Assembly: GCA_017554335.1 (NCBI GenBank)
Contig: JAFZIO010000055.1
Span: 80,829 to 144,828, forward strand
DNA from: Bacteroidales bacterium
Lineage (GTDB): Bacteria; Bacteroidota; Bacteroidia; Bacteroidales; UBA932
Length of the DNA: 64,000 nt
Direction of reading: 5' to 3'
This document shows, piece by piece, positions 32,932-40,473 of the stretch (positions within the stretch are counted from its first letter, which is position 1; every line of letters starts with the position of its first letter). Below the pieces are notes generated by a model, which saw only the letters and a program-made list of their open reading frames with translations, searched no databases and was not told the DNA's origin. A program made the position numbers and the translations under genes.

Positions 32932-33969
32932 TTAGAACCTGATATAGGCCATGAACCAAATGTCGTTGTAGTTGAGCTTGGCAGCAGTGTGATCGTTGTG
33001 ATAACGGTACTCGAGCTGGAAGTTCAGGTTCTTGTGCAGGCGGAAGTTCATACATGCGCTGTACATGTCGTGGCTGCTGTCTGCAGTGCCATGGGCGCGG
33101 AACTCATCCCACTTGAGGTAGAGTTTGAGCCAGTCGGTGAAAGGGATGCCCACGGTTGCGTAGAGAGCATCTGCGGCGCCGCTCTGCTCGACCTCGCCGG
33201 CGATTGCGGTGGCATACTCGGCACGGACGGTCCAGTTGTTGCGGTCGAACTTCAGGCCGGCGCTGACGCGCTCACGCTTGAGGTCGACGCCGTCTCCGTT
33301 GCGCCAGTTGCCCATCCATCCGAATGCACCCAGGTACAGGCCCTTGATGGGCTGGAACTGGATGGTTCCGATGATGTCTTTCTGCTTGTTGGCATCAGCC
33401 AAATTGATGCCCTGACCGTTGTACAGACCGAGCTGGTAGTGCACCAGGCGGTAGCCTTCCTTACCGATGGGGAAAAGGTCACCCTGGATCTGGATACCCT
33501 GGTCACGGCCACCCATGTTGGCTTCGCCGAGGCGGTCGCCCATACCTGCCATCTTCTGCACAAGGAAGGAGAAGTCACCAACACCTACGTCCCAGGGGTT
33601 CATGGGGTTCTCGAAGGTAAATGCCCTCTTGAACTGACCCATCTTCACGGAGAACTCGGGCCACCTTGCCCACTCGATGTAGAAGTCCTTCACATGCGGC
33701 TTTTCGCCGTTTGCCTGGAACTGTATACGATACTTGAAATCGTTGTAGATGCTACCGTCCACGTATGCACGGATGAGCCTGCAGTTGAATCCGCCCGGTT
33801 TCTCGGGATTGAGGTCGGAATACTTGTAAGCGCCGATTATGTAAGCGCCCACCTTGGGTGTGCTGAAGAACTTGGTCTCCTTGTAGCCGTACTTGGGAGC
33901 GGTGGCGTCCTGGGCCAGAGCGGCCACGGAAACCAGTGCGACGGCGATAGTTATGAATAGTTTTTTCAT
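32932..33969 (-). CDS. Outer membrane porin (phosphate-selective porin O/P-like)
   Basis: The 345-residue protein has a Sec signal peptide (MKKLFITIAVALVSVAALAQ) and alternating hydrophobic strands ending in a C-terminal aromatic, MAYIRF, typical of outer membrane barrels. Family segments are NDFKYRIQFQANGEK, FYIEWARWPEFSVKMGQFKR and GDLFPIGKEGYRLVHYQLG. It should form a 16-strand barrel for anions. It lies 4 bp downstream of the DASS transporter, so porin and inner membrane carrier probably import the same anionic substrate. Confidence 0.88.
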   Translation of the reverse strand: MKKLFITIAVALVSVAALAQDATAPKYGYKETKFFSTPKVGAYIIGAYKYSDLNPEKPGGFNCRLIRAYVDGSIYNDFKYRIQFQANGEKPHVKDFYIEWARWPEFSVKMGQFKRAFTFENPMNPWDVGVGDFSFLVQKMAGMGDRLGEANMGGRDQGIQIQGDLFPIGKEGYRLVHYQLGLYNGQGINLADANKQKDIIGTIQFQPIKGLYLGAFGWMGNWRNGDGVDLKRERVSAGLKFDRNNWTVRAEYATAIAGEVEQSGAADALYATVGIPFTDWLKLYLKWDEFRAHGTADSSHDMYSACMNFRLHKNLNFQLEYRYHNDHTAAKLNYNDIWFMAYIRF

Positions 33970-33973
33970 GCTG

Positions 33974-35428
33974 TTATGCCATAGGGAAAGGGAAAATCTT
34001 GGTGAGCAGGAAGTAACCGAGCACGAAGCCGATTACGCCTACTATGAGACCCACCTTCGTCATGTCGGAAGTCTTCACCAGACCGGTAGAAGAAGCGATT
34101 GCATTCGGAGGGGTGGAGATAGGGAAAAGCATGGCGATGGAGGCGCAGACGGCGATGAAAGGGACCATTGCGTACATGCCGCCGAGGGCCATGAACTGGG
34201 CGTTGTTGGCTGCGGAAGGGTCTGCCATTGCAGTACCGACGACCACGAGGATAGGAACCAGCAGGGCCGCAGTTGCGGAGTTGCTGATGAAGTTGGAAAG
34301 GAAGTAGCAGACCAGACCGGCGATGATGAGCACGAGGGCCACGTTCATTGCACTGAAAGGAATGGCGTTGATAAGCACTGATGCAAGTCCGGTCTTGTTA
34401 AGGCCGGTACCGAGTGCGAAACCTCCTGCTACCAACCAGAGCACGCTCCAGTTGATTTCCTTGATATCTTCCTTGGTGAATACTCCGGTGCAGGTGTAGA
34501 CAGCCAGAGGGATAAGGGCCACGATGTTGGAGTTGATTCCGGTGATGGACTCGGTAACCCAGAGGAGGATGGTCACGAAGAAGGTGATCCATGCCACATA
34601 GTCCTTCCATGTCCACTTGTGCTCCTTGGTCTCGATCTTGAGCTCGATGCTCTGGGACTTGAAGGGGAAGAAAAGGCGAAGGAGTACCCATGCGATGACA
34701 ATCATGATTGCCACGTAAGGGATCATCCTGGACATCCAGGTTGCGAAACCGATCTGGTAGCCGGCGTTCTCGAGGGCGCCGATTGCGATGGCGTTGGGGG
34801 GAGTTCCGATAGGGGTTCCTATACCGCCGAGGTTGGCTGCTACGGGGATAGAGAGCGCGAGGCCCACCTTTCCGGTCTCATCTTCGGGAAGAGCCTTGAG
34901 CACGGGTGCCAGGAACGCCAGCATCATGGCGGCGGTGGCGGTGTTGCTCATGAACATGGAGAACACGGAAATGATGATGAGGAAGCCGAGAAGCACCATC
35001 TTGGGCTTCTTGCCGAAGATGCTGAGGAGGCTCTTGGCAATGACGGCGTCCATACCGTACTTGGAAGCGATGATGGCGAGCACGAATCCGCCCATGAAGA
35101 GCATGACCACAGGATCCGCGAAGGATGCCATGATGCTCTTGTAATCTACCAGGGATCCGGCCTCGGGGCTGCAAAGGAATGCAAGTCCCTTGTTGGAAAC
35201 GGTGAGAAGCATCACCACTATAACTATCAGGGAAGTTGTCCAGTTGGGGATAATCTCAAACATCCACATGAGTGCCGCAAATGCGAAAATGGCAATCATA
35301 CGCTGCTGGACGGGAGTGAGGTCCGCGATACCGAAAGCAGAGGTAGGGAGGGCCCAAAGCAGGATTGTGACTATGAGCACGATAGGCAGAAGTACACAAT
35401 ACTTTACAGAAAACTTACTGTTAGACAT
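33974..35428 (-). CDS. DASS (SLC13) family sodium/anion symporter
   Basis: The 484-residue protein has 11 or so membrane helices. The family marks are SNTATAAMMLAFLAPVLKAL and IGTPIGTPPNAIAI (the first SNT-type motif), and SNSATAALLVPILVVVG near the C-terminal half with FPISTPPNAIASSTGLVKTS, the second. These Ser-Asn-Thr/Ser loops bind sodium and the carboxylate. Substrates in the family are C4-dicarboxylates, citrate or sulfate. The ATG at 35428 fits the hydrophobic N-terminus; a TTG 36 nt upstream sits inside the promoter. Confidence 0.93.
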   Translation of the reverse strand: MSNSKFSVKYCVLLPIVLIVTILLWALPTSAFGIADLTPVQQRMIAIFAFAALMWMFEIIPNWTTSLIVIVVMLLTVSNKGLAFLCSPEAGSLVDYKSIMASFADPVVMLFMGGFVLAIIASKYGMDAVIAKSLLSIFGKKPKMVLLGFLIIISVFSMFMSNTATAAMMLAFLAPVLKALPEDETGKVGLALSIPVAANLGGIGTPIGTPPNAIAIGALENAGYQIGFATWMSRMIPYVAIMIVIAWVLLRLFFPFKSQSIELKIETKEHKWTWKDYVAWITFFVTILLWVTESITGINSNIVALIPLAVYTCTGVFTKEDIKEINWSVLWLVAGGFALGTGLNKTGLASVLINAIPFSAMNVALVLIIAGLVCYFLSNFISNSATAALLVPILVVVGTAMADPSAANNAQFMALGGMYAMVPFIAVCASIAMLFPISTPPNAIASSTGLVKTSDMTKVGLIVGVIGFVLGYFLLTKIFPFPMA

Positions 35429-35451
35429 ATTGATGTAATAAATGTTACCTT

Positions 35452-35465
35452 TTTGCGGCCGCAAA
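35452..35465. promoter_or_regulatory. 14-bp perfect palindrome between divergent promoters
   Basis: TTTGCGGCCGCAAA is perfectly self-complementary. It overlaps the -7 element of the DASS gene and lies 16 bp from that of the iron-sulfur gene, so it may be an operator for both. The alternative is chance in a GC-rich patch. Confidence 0.35.
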
Positions 35466-35469
35466 TTTA
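35462..35469 (-). promoter_or_regulatory. -7 promoter element of the DASS-porin operon
   Basis: On the minus strand the octamer is TAAATTTG, ending 33 bases before the ATG at 35428. It stands back to back with the plus-strand element at 35482-35489, with 12 bp between. Confidence 0.55.
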
Positions 35470-35481
35470 GACAAATATTTT

Positions 35482-35489
35482 TATATTTG
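35482..35489 (+). promoter_or_regulatory. -7 promoter element of the iron-sulfur protein gene
   Basis: TATATTTG ends 5 bases before the ATG at 35495, so the mRNA should be leaderless or nearly so. Confidence 0.55.
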
Positions 35490-35494
35490 TAATT

Positions 35495-37519
35495 ATGAAA
35501 TCGACTATTCGCAAGAACTGGCCTAAATATGCCCTGCAGTGGGGTGTTCTGGCCGCATTGGTATTTTTCCTCAGCGGCCTGGCCGCAAAGATTTTCCCCA
35601 AGCTTGGCGCTTCAGACCCTGAGGCGTGGTGTCCCCTCGGAGGCCTCGAGGCCCTGACCACATGGTTCACCAGGGGCTCGCTCCCCTGCTCCATGAGCTC
35701 CTCACAGATTCTGATGGGCATAATACTGGCAGCTGCCGTAATACTCTTCGGCAAGCTTTTCTGCGCCTACCTGTGCCCCATCGGTTCCGTAGAGGACCTC
35801 TTGACCAAAGCCCGCAAGGCCATAGGCATAGGAGGAGTTGAAATACGGGAAGGCAGCATCTTGGACAAGGTTCTCCGCCTCCTCAAGTACGTTCTGCTGT
35901 TCTGGGTGTTCTACTCCACCGCCACTGCCAGCGAGCTGTTTTGCCGCAAATTCGACCCTTATTATGCAATCGCTACCGGGTTCAAGGGAGAGCTGGTGCT
36001 TTGGATGAGCCTGGTTTGCCTGGGCATCGTAATCCTGTTCGGTTTCTTTATCAAGCGTTTCTTCTGCCGCTACCTCTGCCCGCTCGGAGCCGCAGCCAAC
36101 ACCTTCCGTTTCTGGCTGCCGCTGCTGCTTCTGGCCGGCCTGTGGTGGCTCCTCAGCGCCGTCGGAGTGCCTCTCCAATGGTGGATGCTGCTTGCAGCCT
36201 TCTGCCTCATGGGCTACCTGCTGGAGATCCTGTACCGCAAGCCCAAGCTACAGCTGCTGCATGTCATTTATGACGACGACAACTGCACCCGGCGCTGCTA
36301 CAGCTGCCAGAAGAACTGCCCCTACAACATCGACATACCGGCCAGCGGCGGCATCGTAACGCACGTCGACTGTACGCTCTGCGGCGAGTGCATACATGCC
36401 TGTCCCACCCACGCCCTCAGCTTCGGCGTGGTCGCCAAGCCCATGAGCAAGGGCTTCGGACGCTTCGTACCGGCCATTGTCGCCATCGTCCTCACCGCCG
36501 CAGGCATAATCTTCGGCGGCCGCTTCGAAGTGCCTACCATAGACGAGAAATGGGGCATCGAAGAGGGCATGGAGCTTAAGACCCTCCGCATCGAGAACCT
36601 CACCAGCGTGCATTGCTACGGCAGCTCCATGGCCTTCAAGGGCAAGATGGAGAACGTACGCGGCGTGCACGGAGTCAGGACCTACGCCAGCTCGCACACC
36701 GTAGTGCTTACCTACGACCCCAAGGTAACCAGCGAAGAGAAGCTCCTGGAAGACATCTACGAGCCTTCCCACTTCCGCGTAAACTCCCCCGACCCTGCTG
36801 AATACAAGGAACTTAAGATTCAGACCATACGCACCGAGCACATGCCCAACAAGACGGACCTCAACTACCTGGGCCTGCAGATGCGCATGAGCGGCAAAAA
36901 GATATTCGGCATTGAGTCCGAATACGACTGTCCCCTCATCATCCGTGTGTATTCCGATCCCGCCGAGGAGCTGAACGAAGACTGGTATCGCGAGATAGTC
37001 GAAAAGAAGGTTCTGGCCATGCCAATTCACGGCGGCGGCGTCAAGGAGACTCCTGTCGACTTCGACTTCGTGCGCCTGGAGAAAGGCCAGGGCAAGATAG
37101 GCATCGCCGATTACCTGGAGCGCATGTTCGACCCCTTCAGCGCCGAGTTCAACGGCCGCTACCCCTCCGGCGACACGACAATAGTACGCAAGCGCGCCGA
37201 GGTTTACGCCGACAAGCCGCAGTATATCTATGAATTTGAGGACCAGAACTACGAGAAGCCCATTATCATGAGGGCCATGCCGTTCGTGAGCAACTATCTC
37301 TCCAAGGAAGAAGGAGTAATAGGAGTGTACCTCAAACTCAACGACGCCCTGAAGCCCAGCATCCAGATACGTTACGCCAGCCCGATGACTGACGAGAAGA
37401 TCTGGGAGATGCTGCAGGCCGAAAAGTGGATAATCACTTATGCCGTCGACGACGTGCGCGAAGTGGATCCCAAGATGAAGTTCGACAAGAAAGGTGTAGT
37501 TCGCCAATACAACAAGTAG
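35495..37519 (+). CDS. NapH/NosR-like membrane iron-sulfur protein with HMA-like domain
   Basis: The 674-residue protein has membrane helices in the first 250 residues and two cytoplasmic FCxYLCP motifs (FCAYLCPIGSV and FFCRYLCPLGAA), a NapH/NosR-type signature. Two ferredoxin-like clusters follow, CTRRCYSCQKNCPYNI near 267 and CTLCGECIHACPTHALSF near 292. After one more helix comes a domain like heavy-metal-associated domains (LTSVHCYGSSMAFKGKMENV), but with a single cysteine instead of CxxC. The C-terminal 200 residues match nothing I recognise. It is likely an electron-transfer protein of the inner membrane. The GH2 gene follows 3 bp downstream. Confidence 0.82.
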   Translation: MKSTIRKNWPKYALQWGVLAALVFFLSGLAAKIFPKLGASDPEAWCPLGGLEALTTWFTRGSLPCSMSSSQILMGIILAAAVILFGKLFCAYLCPIGSVEDLLTKARKAIGIGGVEIREGSILDKVLRLLKYVLLFWVFYSTATASELFCRKFDPYYAIATGFKGELVLWMSLVCLGIVILFGFFIKRFFCRYLCPLGAAANTFRFWLPLLLLAGLWWLLSAVGVPLQWWMLLAAFCLMGYLLEILYRKPKLQLLHVIYDDDNCTRRCYSCQKNCPYNIDIPASGGIVTHVDCTLCGECIHACPTHALSFGVVAKPMSKGFGRFVPAIVAIVLTAAGIIFGGRFEVPTIDEKWGIEEGMELKTLRIENLTSVHCYGSSMAFKGKMENVRGVHGVRTYASSHTVVLTYDPKVTSEEKLLEDIYEPSHFRVNSPDPAEYKELKIQTIRTEHMPNKTDLNYLGLQMRMSGKKIFGIESEYDCPLIIRVYSDPAEELNEDWYREIVEKKVLAMPIHGGGVKETPVDFDFVRLEKGQGKIGIADYLERMFDPFSAEFNGRYPSGDTTIVRKRAEVYADKPQYIYEFEDQNYEKPIIMRAMPFVSNYLSKEEGVIGVYLKLNDALKPSIQIRYASPMTDEKIWEMLQAEKWIITYAVDDVREVDPKMKFDKKGVVRQYNK

Positions 37520-37522
37520 AAG

Positions 37523-39370
37523 ATGAAGAAAATAGTCCTGATGATTGCTTGTGCCGTGCTTTGCTGCGGCACTGCATCCGGCTGGCAGCCGGGAGACGGC
37601 CTCAAGACCCGCTGGGCGGCCGACGTCAACCCTTCAAACCCGCTTCCGGAGTATCCCCGTCCGCAGATGGTACGCCCCGAGTGGCAGAACCTCAACGGTT
37701 TATGGAACTACGCCATACTGCCGGTCGCCGATGAGTACGTCAAACCCGAAGGCGAAATTCTTGTGCCCTTCTGTGCCGAATCCGCCCTTTCCGGCGTCAA
37801 GCGTCACGTTGGTGAGGAGAACGCCCTCTGGTACGAACGCAGCTTCACCGTCCCCAGGAATTGGAAGGGACGCGACGTGCTCCTGCACTTCGGCGCCGTA
37901 GACTGGAAGGCAGAGGTGTGGGTCAACGGAACCAAGGTCGGCGAGCACACGGGAGGCTACGCCCCCTTCTGCTTCAACATCACCAAGGCTCTTAAGAAGA
38001 GCGGCAAGCAGACCCTCCGCGTACGCGTCTGGGATGCCTCCGACGCCGGATTCCAACCCCGCGGCAAGCAGATAGAGCACACCCACGGCATCTGGTACAC
38101 CCCCGTCACCGGAATATGGCAGACGGTATGGATGGAGCCGGTGGACGCAAGGGCGCACATAGTCTCCTACTACCCCGTCTGGGATGCCGCCAGCTCCACC
38201 CTGAACGTCTCCGTGGATGCCGAGGGCAGCTACGACGAGGCGCGCGTGGAGCTCAGCTACCAGGGAGGCATAGTCGGCAACGGTTTCTCGATTAAGGTCG
38301 ACAACCCCAGGCTCTGGTCGCCCGACACCCCTGAGATATACGACATCGCTGTCAAGCTAATCAAGGACGGCAAGACCATCGACAGGGTGGAAGGCTACAC
38401 CTGCCTGCGCAGCGTGGGCATGGTGGCCGACCCCAAACCGGACCGCAACACCAACTCCTACAAGCGCATAGGCCTCAACGGCGAGCGCACCTTCTTCTTC
38501 GGCCCGCTGGACCAGGGATGGTGGCCCGACGGCCTCTACACCGCACCTACGGACGAGGCGCTCAAGTTCGACATCATGAAGGTCAAGGAGTGGGGATGGA
38601 ACATGATACGCAAGCACATCAAGGTGGAGCCGGCCCGCTGGTACTACTGGTGCGACATGCTCGGCGTGAGCGTGTGGCAGGATATGCCATGCATTGCAGA
38701 CCACAGCAGCAGGACCAATGTCTGGCGCAAGCCGGAGATTGCGGAAATGCAGTCCAACAAATGGCCCAACGACAGCTTCATCGGCGGCACCGACTGCATA
38801 GTTCCGCAGGAGTGGAAAGACAATTATTATAAGGAGTGGGGCGAGATTATCGCCGCCCTGAAGGGATTCCAGTGCATTACGGTGTGGGTACCGTTCAACG
38901 AAGCCTGGGGGCAGTTCGACACTCCCGAGGTGGTCAAGTTCACACGCGAGCAGGATCCTACCCGCCTTGTTAATGAAGCTTCCGGAGGCAATTACGCCTT
39001 CGCAGGAGACATCCTGGACATCCACCACTACTCCTGCCCCGCAATGAACTGTTTCGAGTCCAGGTTCATCAACGTGCTCGGCGAGTACGGCGGCCTCGGC
39101 TACCCTGTGCCCGGACACCTCTGGCAGGAAGAGAATAACTGGGGTTATGGCTCCGTGCTTCATTCCGGAGCCGAGGTCCAGGCACTTTACGACAAGTTCG
39201 CGGAGATGCTGAAAGTATTTATCAGCACCGGCTGTTCTTCCGCAGTATATACCCAGATTACCGATGTGGAGATAGAGGTAAACGGAATTATGACCTACGA
39301 CCGTGAAGTCGTGAAACTGGACGAGAAAAAGTTCCGCGAGACCAACCTTTCCGTGATAGAGTCGCTATGA
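37523..39370 (+). CDS. Glycoside hydrolase family 2 protein
   Basis: The 615-residue protein has a Sec signal peptide (MKKIVLMIACAVLCCGTASG) and the GH2 order: sugar-binding beta sandwich (LWYERSFTVP, VWVNGTKVGEHTGGYAPF), immunoglobulin-like domain and TIM barrel. WGWNMIRKHIKVEPARWYYW is the barrel entry region, FNEAWGQFD holds the acid/base glutamate, and NVLGEYGGLGYPVPGH holds the nucleophile glutamate. It should act in the periplasm or, after export, on beta-linked oligosaccharides; galactoside, mannoside or glucuronide specificity cannot be told. The next lipoprotein gene overlaps it by 4 nt. Confidence 0.9.
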   Translation: MKKIVLMIACAVLCCGTASGWQPGDGLKTRWAADVNPSNPLPEYPRPQMVRPEWQNLNGLWNYAILPVADEYVKPEGEILVPFCAESALSGVKRHVGEENALWYERSFTVPRNWKGRDVLLHFGAVDWKAEVWVNGTKVGEHTGGYAPFCFNITKALKKSGKQTLRVRVWDASDAGFQPRGKQIEHTHGIWYTPVTGIWQTVWMEPVDARAHIVSYYPVWDAASSTLNVSVDAEGSYDEARVELSYQGGIVGNGFSIKVDNPRLWSPDTPEIYDIAVKLIKDGKTIDRVEGYTCLRSVGMVADPKPDRNTNSYKRIGLNGERTFFFGPLDQGWWPDGLYTAPTDEALKFDIMKVKEWGWNMIRKHIKVEPARWYYWCDMLGVSVWQDMPCIADHSSRTNVWRKPEIAEMQSNKWPNDSFIGGTDCIVPQEWKDNYYKEWGEIIAALKGFQCITVWVPFNEAWGQFDTPEVVKFTREQDPTRLVNEASGGNYAFAGDILDIHHYSCPAMNCFESRFINVLGEYGGLGYPVPGHLWQEENNWGYGSVLHSGAEVQALYDKFAEMLKVFISTGCSSAVYTQITDVEIEVNGIMTYDREVVKLDEKKFRETNLSVIESL

Positions 39371-40341
39371 GGAAGCTGCTGATTGTTGTTTCTTCTGCGC
39401 TTCTGCTGGCCGCGTGCGCAGAGGTCCGGAAGCCCGTGCCCGAACTGCTGTTCAGTTTCTGCGACTATCCGGAGCTGGAGCATTCCCACAACGTGCAGGG
39501 ATGCGCAGTTTACGGCGACTTGCTGTTCAGCATGCAGGACAAAGGCTGGTGCAACGTATTCGATCTGGAGACTCATGAGCTCGCCGCACAGTTCCCACTT
39601 GGTTCGTACGGCAAGAACAACCACGCCAACGTAGCTTTCTTCGGGCCTGCCAGGTACGACTCTTCCGACAAGTTCCCCCTGCTCTATGTGTCGCAGTGCA
39701 TGAGCAAGCCGGTTGAGGAAATAGGTCTTGCCGAGACGGATTCCCTGTCGCGCCTGCTGTTCGTGGAAAGGATTCTGGCCGACGAGGCCGGGGTGCCCTT
39801 CGGCTCGGAGCTGGTGCAGCTGGTCCATTATGATCCGTCGGAATGGAACTCCCGCCTGTGGATTGCGGACGTCAAGCGGCCGGATGTTATCTACTGCTAC
39901 GGCAACACCGTGGGCAACGAGAAGCCCGGCAACCATATTGTGGTCAAAACTTTTGCGTTCCCGGAATTCTCTTCCGACCGTTTCCTGGTGTCTCTTACAG
40001 ATGCCGACGTGATTGACTCATGCTACTTCGACCAGTTGCTTCCGGATGGTACCCGCGGGCCGCAGAACAACATCCTTCAGGGTGCCGCCGTCTTCGACGG
40101 AGTGCTTTTCCTGCCTTGCGGCACCGGCAGCGAGCGGCATCCCAGCGAGGTATTCTTCGCCGGAGTGCGCAAGCATACCGGCAAGTACGGCTGCCTGGAT
40201 TTCACCGACGCCGTCCCTCATGAGATGGAAGACTTCGACCTCTGGGACGACATGATCATCTGCCCCTGCAACACAGACAACGCCGGTGCTGTTTACGGCA
40301 TCCCGTACAAAGGGTTCGTAAGATCGATGAGAAAGAAATAG
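39367..40341 (+). CDS. Lipoprotein of unknown function
   Basis: The 324-residue protein begins MRKLLIVVSSALLLAAC, a lipoprotein signal peptide with lipobox LAAC. The mature part is rich in short beta-like segments (GCAVYGDLLFSMQDKGWC, LLYVSQCMSKP, AAVFDGVLFLPCGTG) with regular spacing, which suggests a beta propeller. No family is recognised. It shares an operon with the GH2 glycosidase (4-nt overlap), so a role in binding or processing the same glycan is possible but not shown. Two clusters of repeats follow its stop codon. Confidence 0.7.
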   Translation: MRKLLIVVSSALLLAACAEVRKPVPELLFSFCDYPELEHSHNVQGCAVYGDLLFSMQDKGWCNVFDLETHELAAQFPLGSYGKNNHANVAFFGPARYDSSDKFPLLYVSQCMSKPVEEIGLAETDSLSRLLFVERILADEAGVPFGSELVQLVHYDPSEWNSRLWIADVKRPDVIYCYGNTVGNEKPGNHIVVKTFAFPEFSSDRFLVSLTDADVIDSCYFDQLLPDGTRGPQNNILQGAAVFDGVLFLPCGTGSERHPSEVFFAGVRKHTGKYGCLDFTDAVPHEMEDFDLWDDMIICPCNTDNAGAVYGIPYKGFVRSMRKK

Positions 40342-40350
40342 CAAGCAGGT

Positions 40351-40427
40351 GCGGGGCAGGTCCGATTATTCGCAGGGGACCGGCAGCACTAGATTGCGTG
40401 AATTGCAGAAAAGCGGGGCAGGTCCGA
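40351..40427. repeat. Direct repeat GCGGGGCAGGTCCGA, two copies
   Basis: GCGGGGCAGGTCCGA occurs at 40351-40365 and 40413-40427 in the same orientation. The second copy is also the left arm of the terminator hairpin. Confidence 0.7.
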
Positions 40428-40449
40428 CCACTATTTTCGGACCTGCCCC
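40415..40449. terminator. Two-way terminator hairpin between convergent operons
   Basis: GGGGCAGGTCCGA (40415-40427) pairs perfectly with TCGGACCTGCCCC (40437-40449) around a 9-base loop. The flanks are ACTTTATC on the plus side and GCTTTTCTG on the minus side. It lies between the GH2-lipoprotein operon and the fimbrial operon, which converge. Confidence 0.8.
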
Positions 40450-40473
40450 ACTTTATCGCCCATTACACCCTCG

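Noticed and set aside
40342-40473. CRISPR-like array from the GCGGGGCAGGTCCGA repeats
   Set aside because: Only two direct copies with one spacer of 47 bp and no cas genes; the second copy is a terminator arm.
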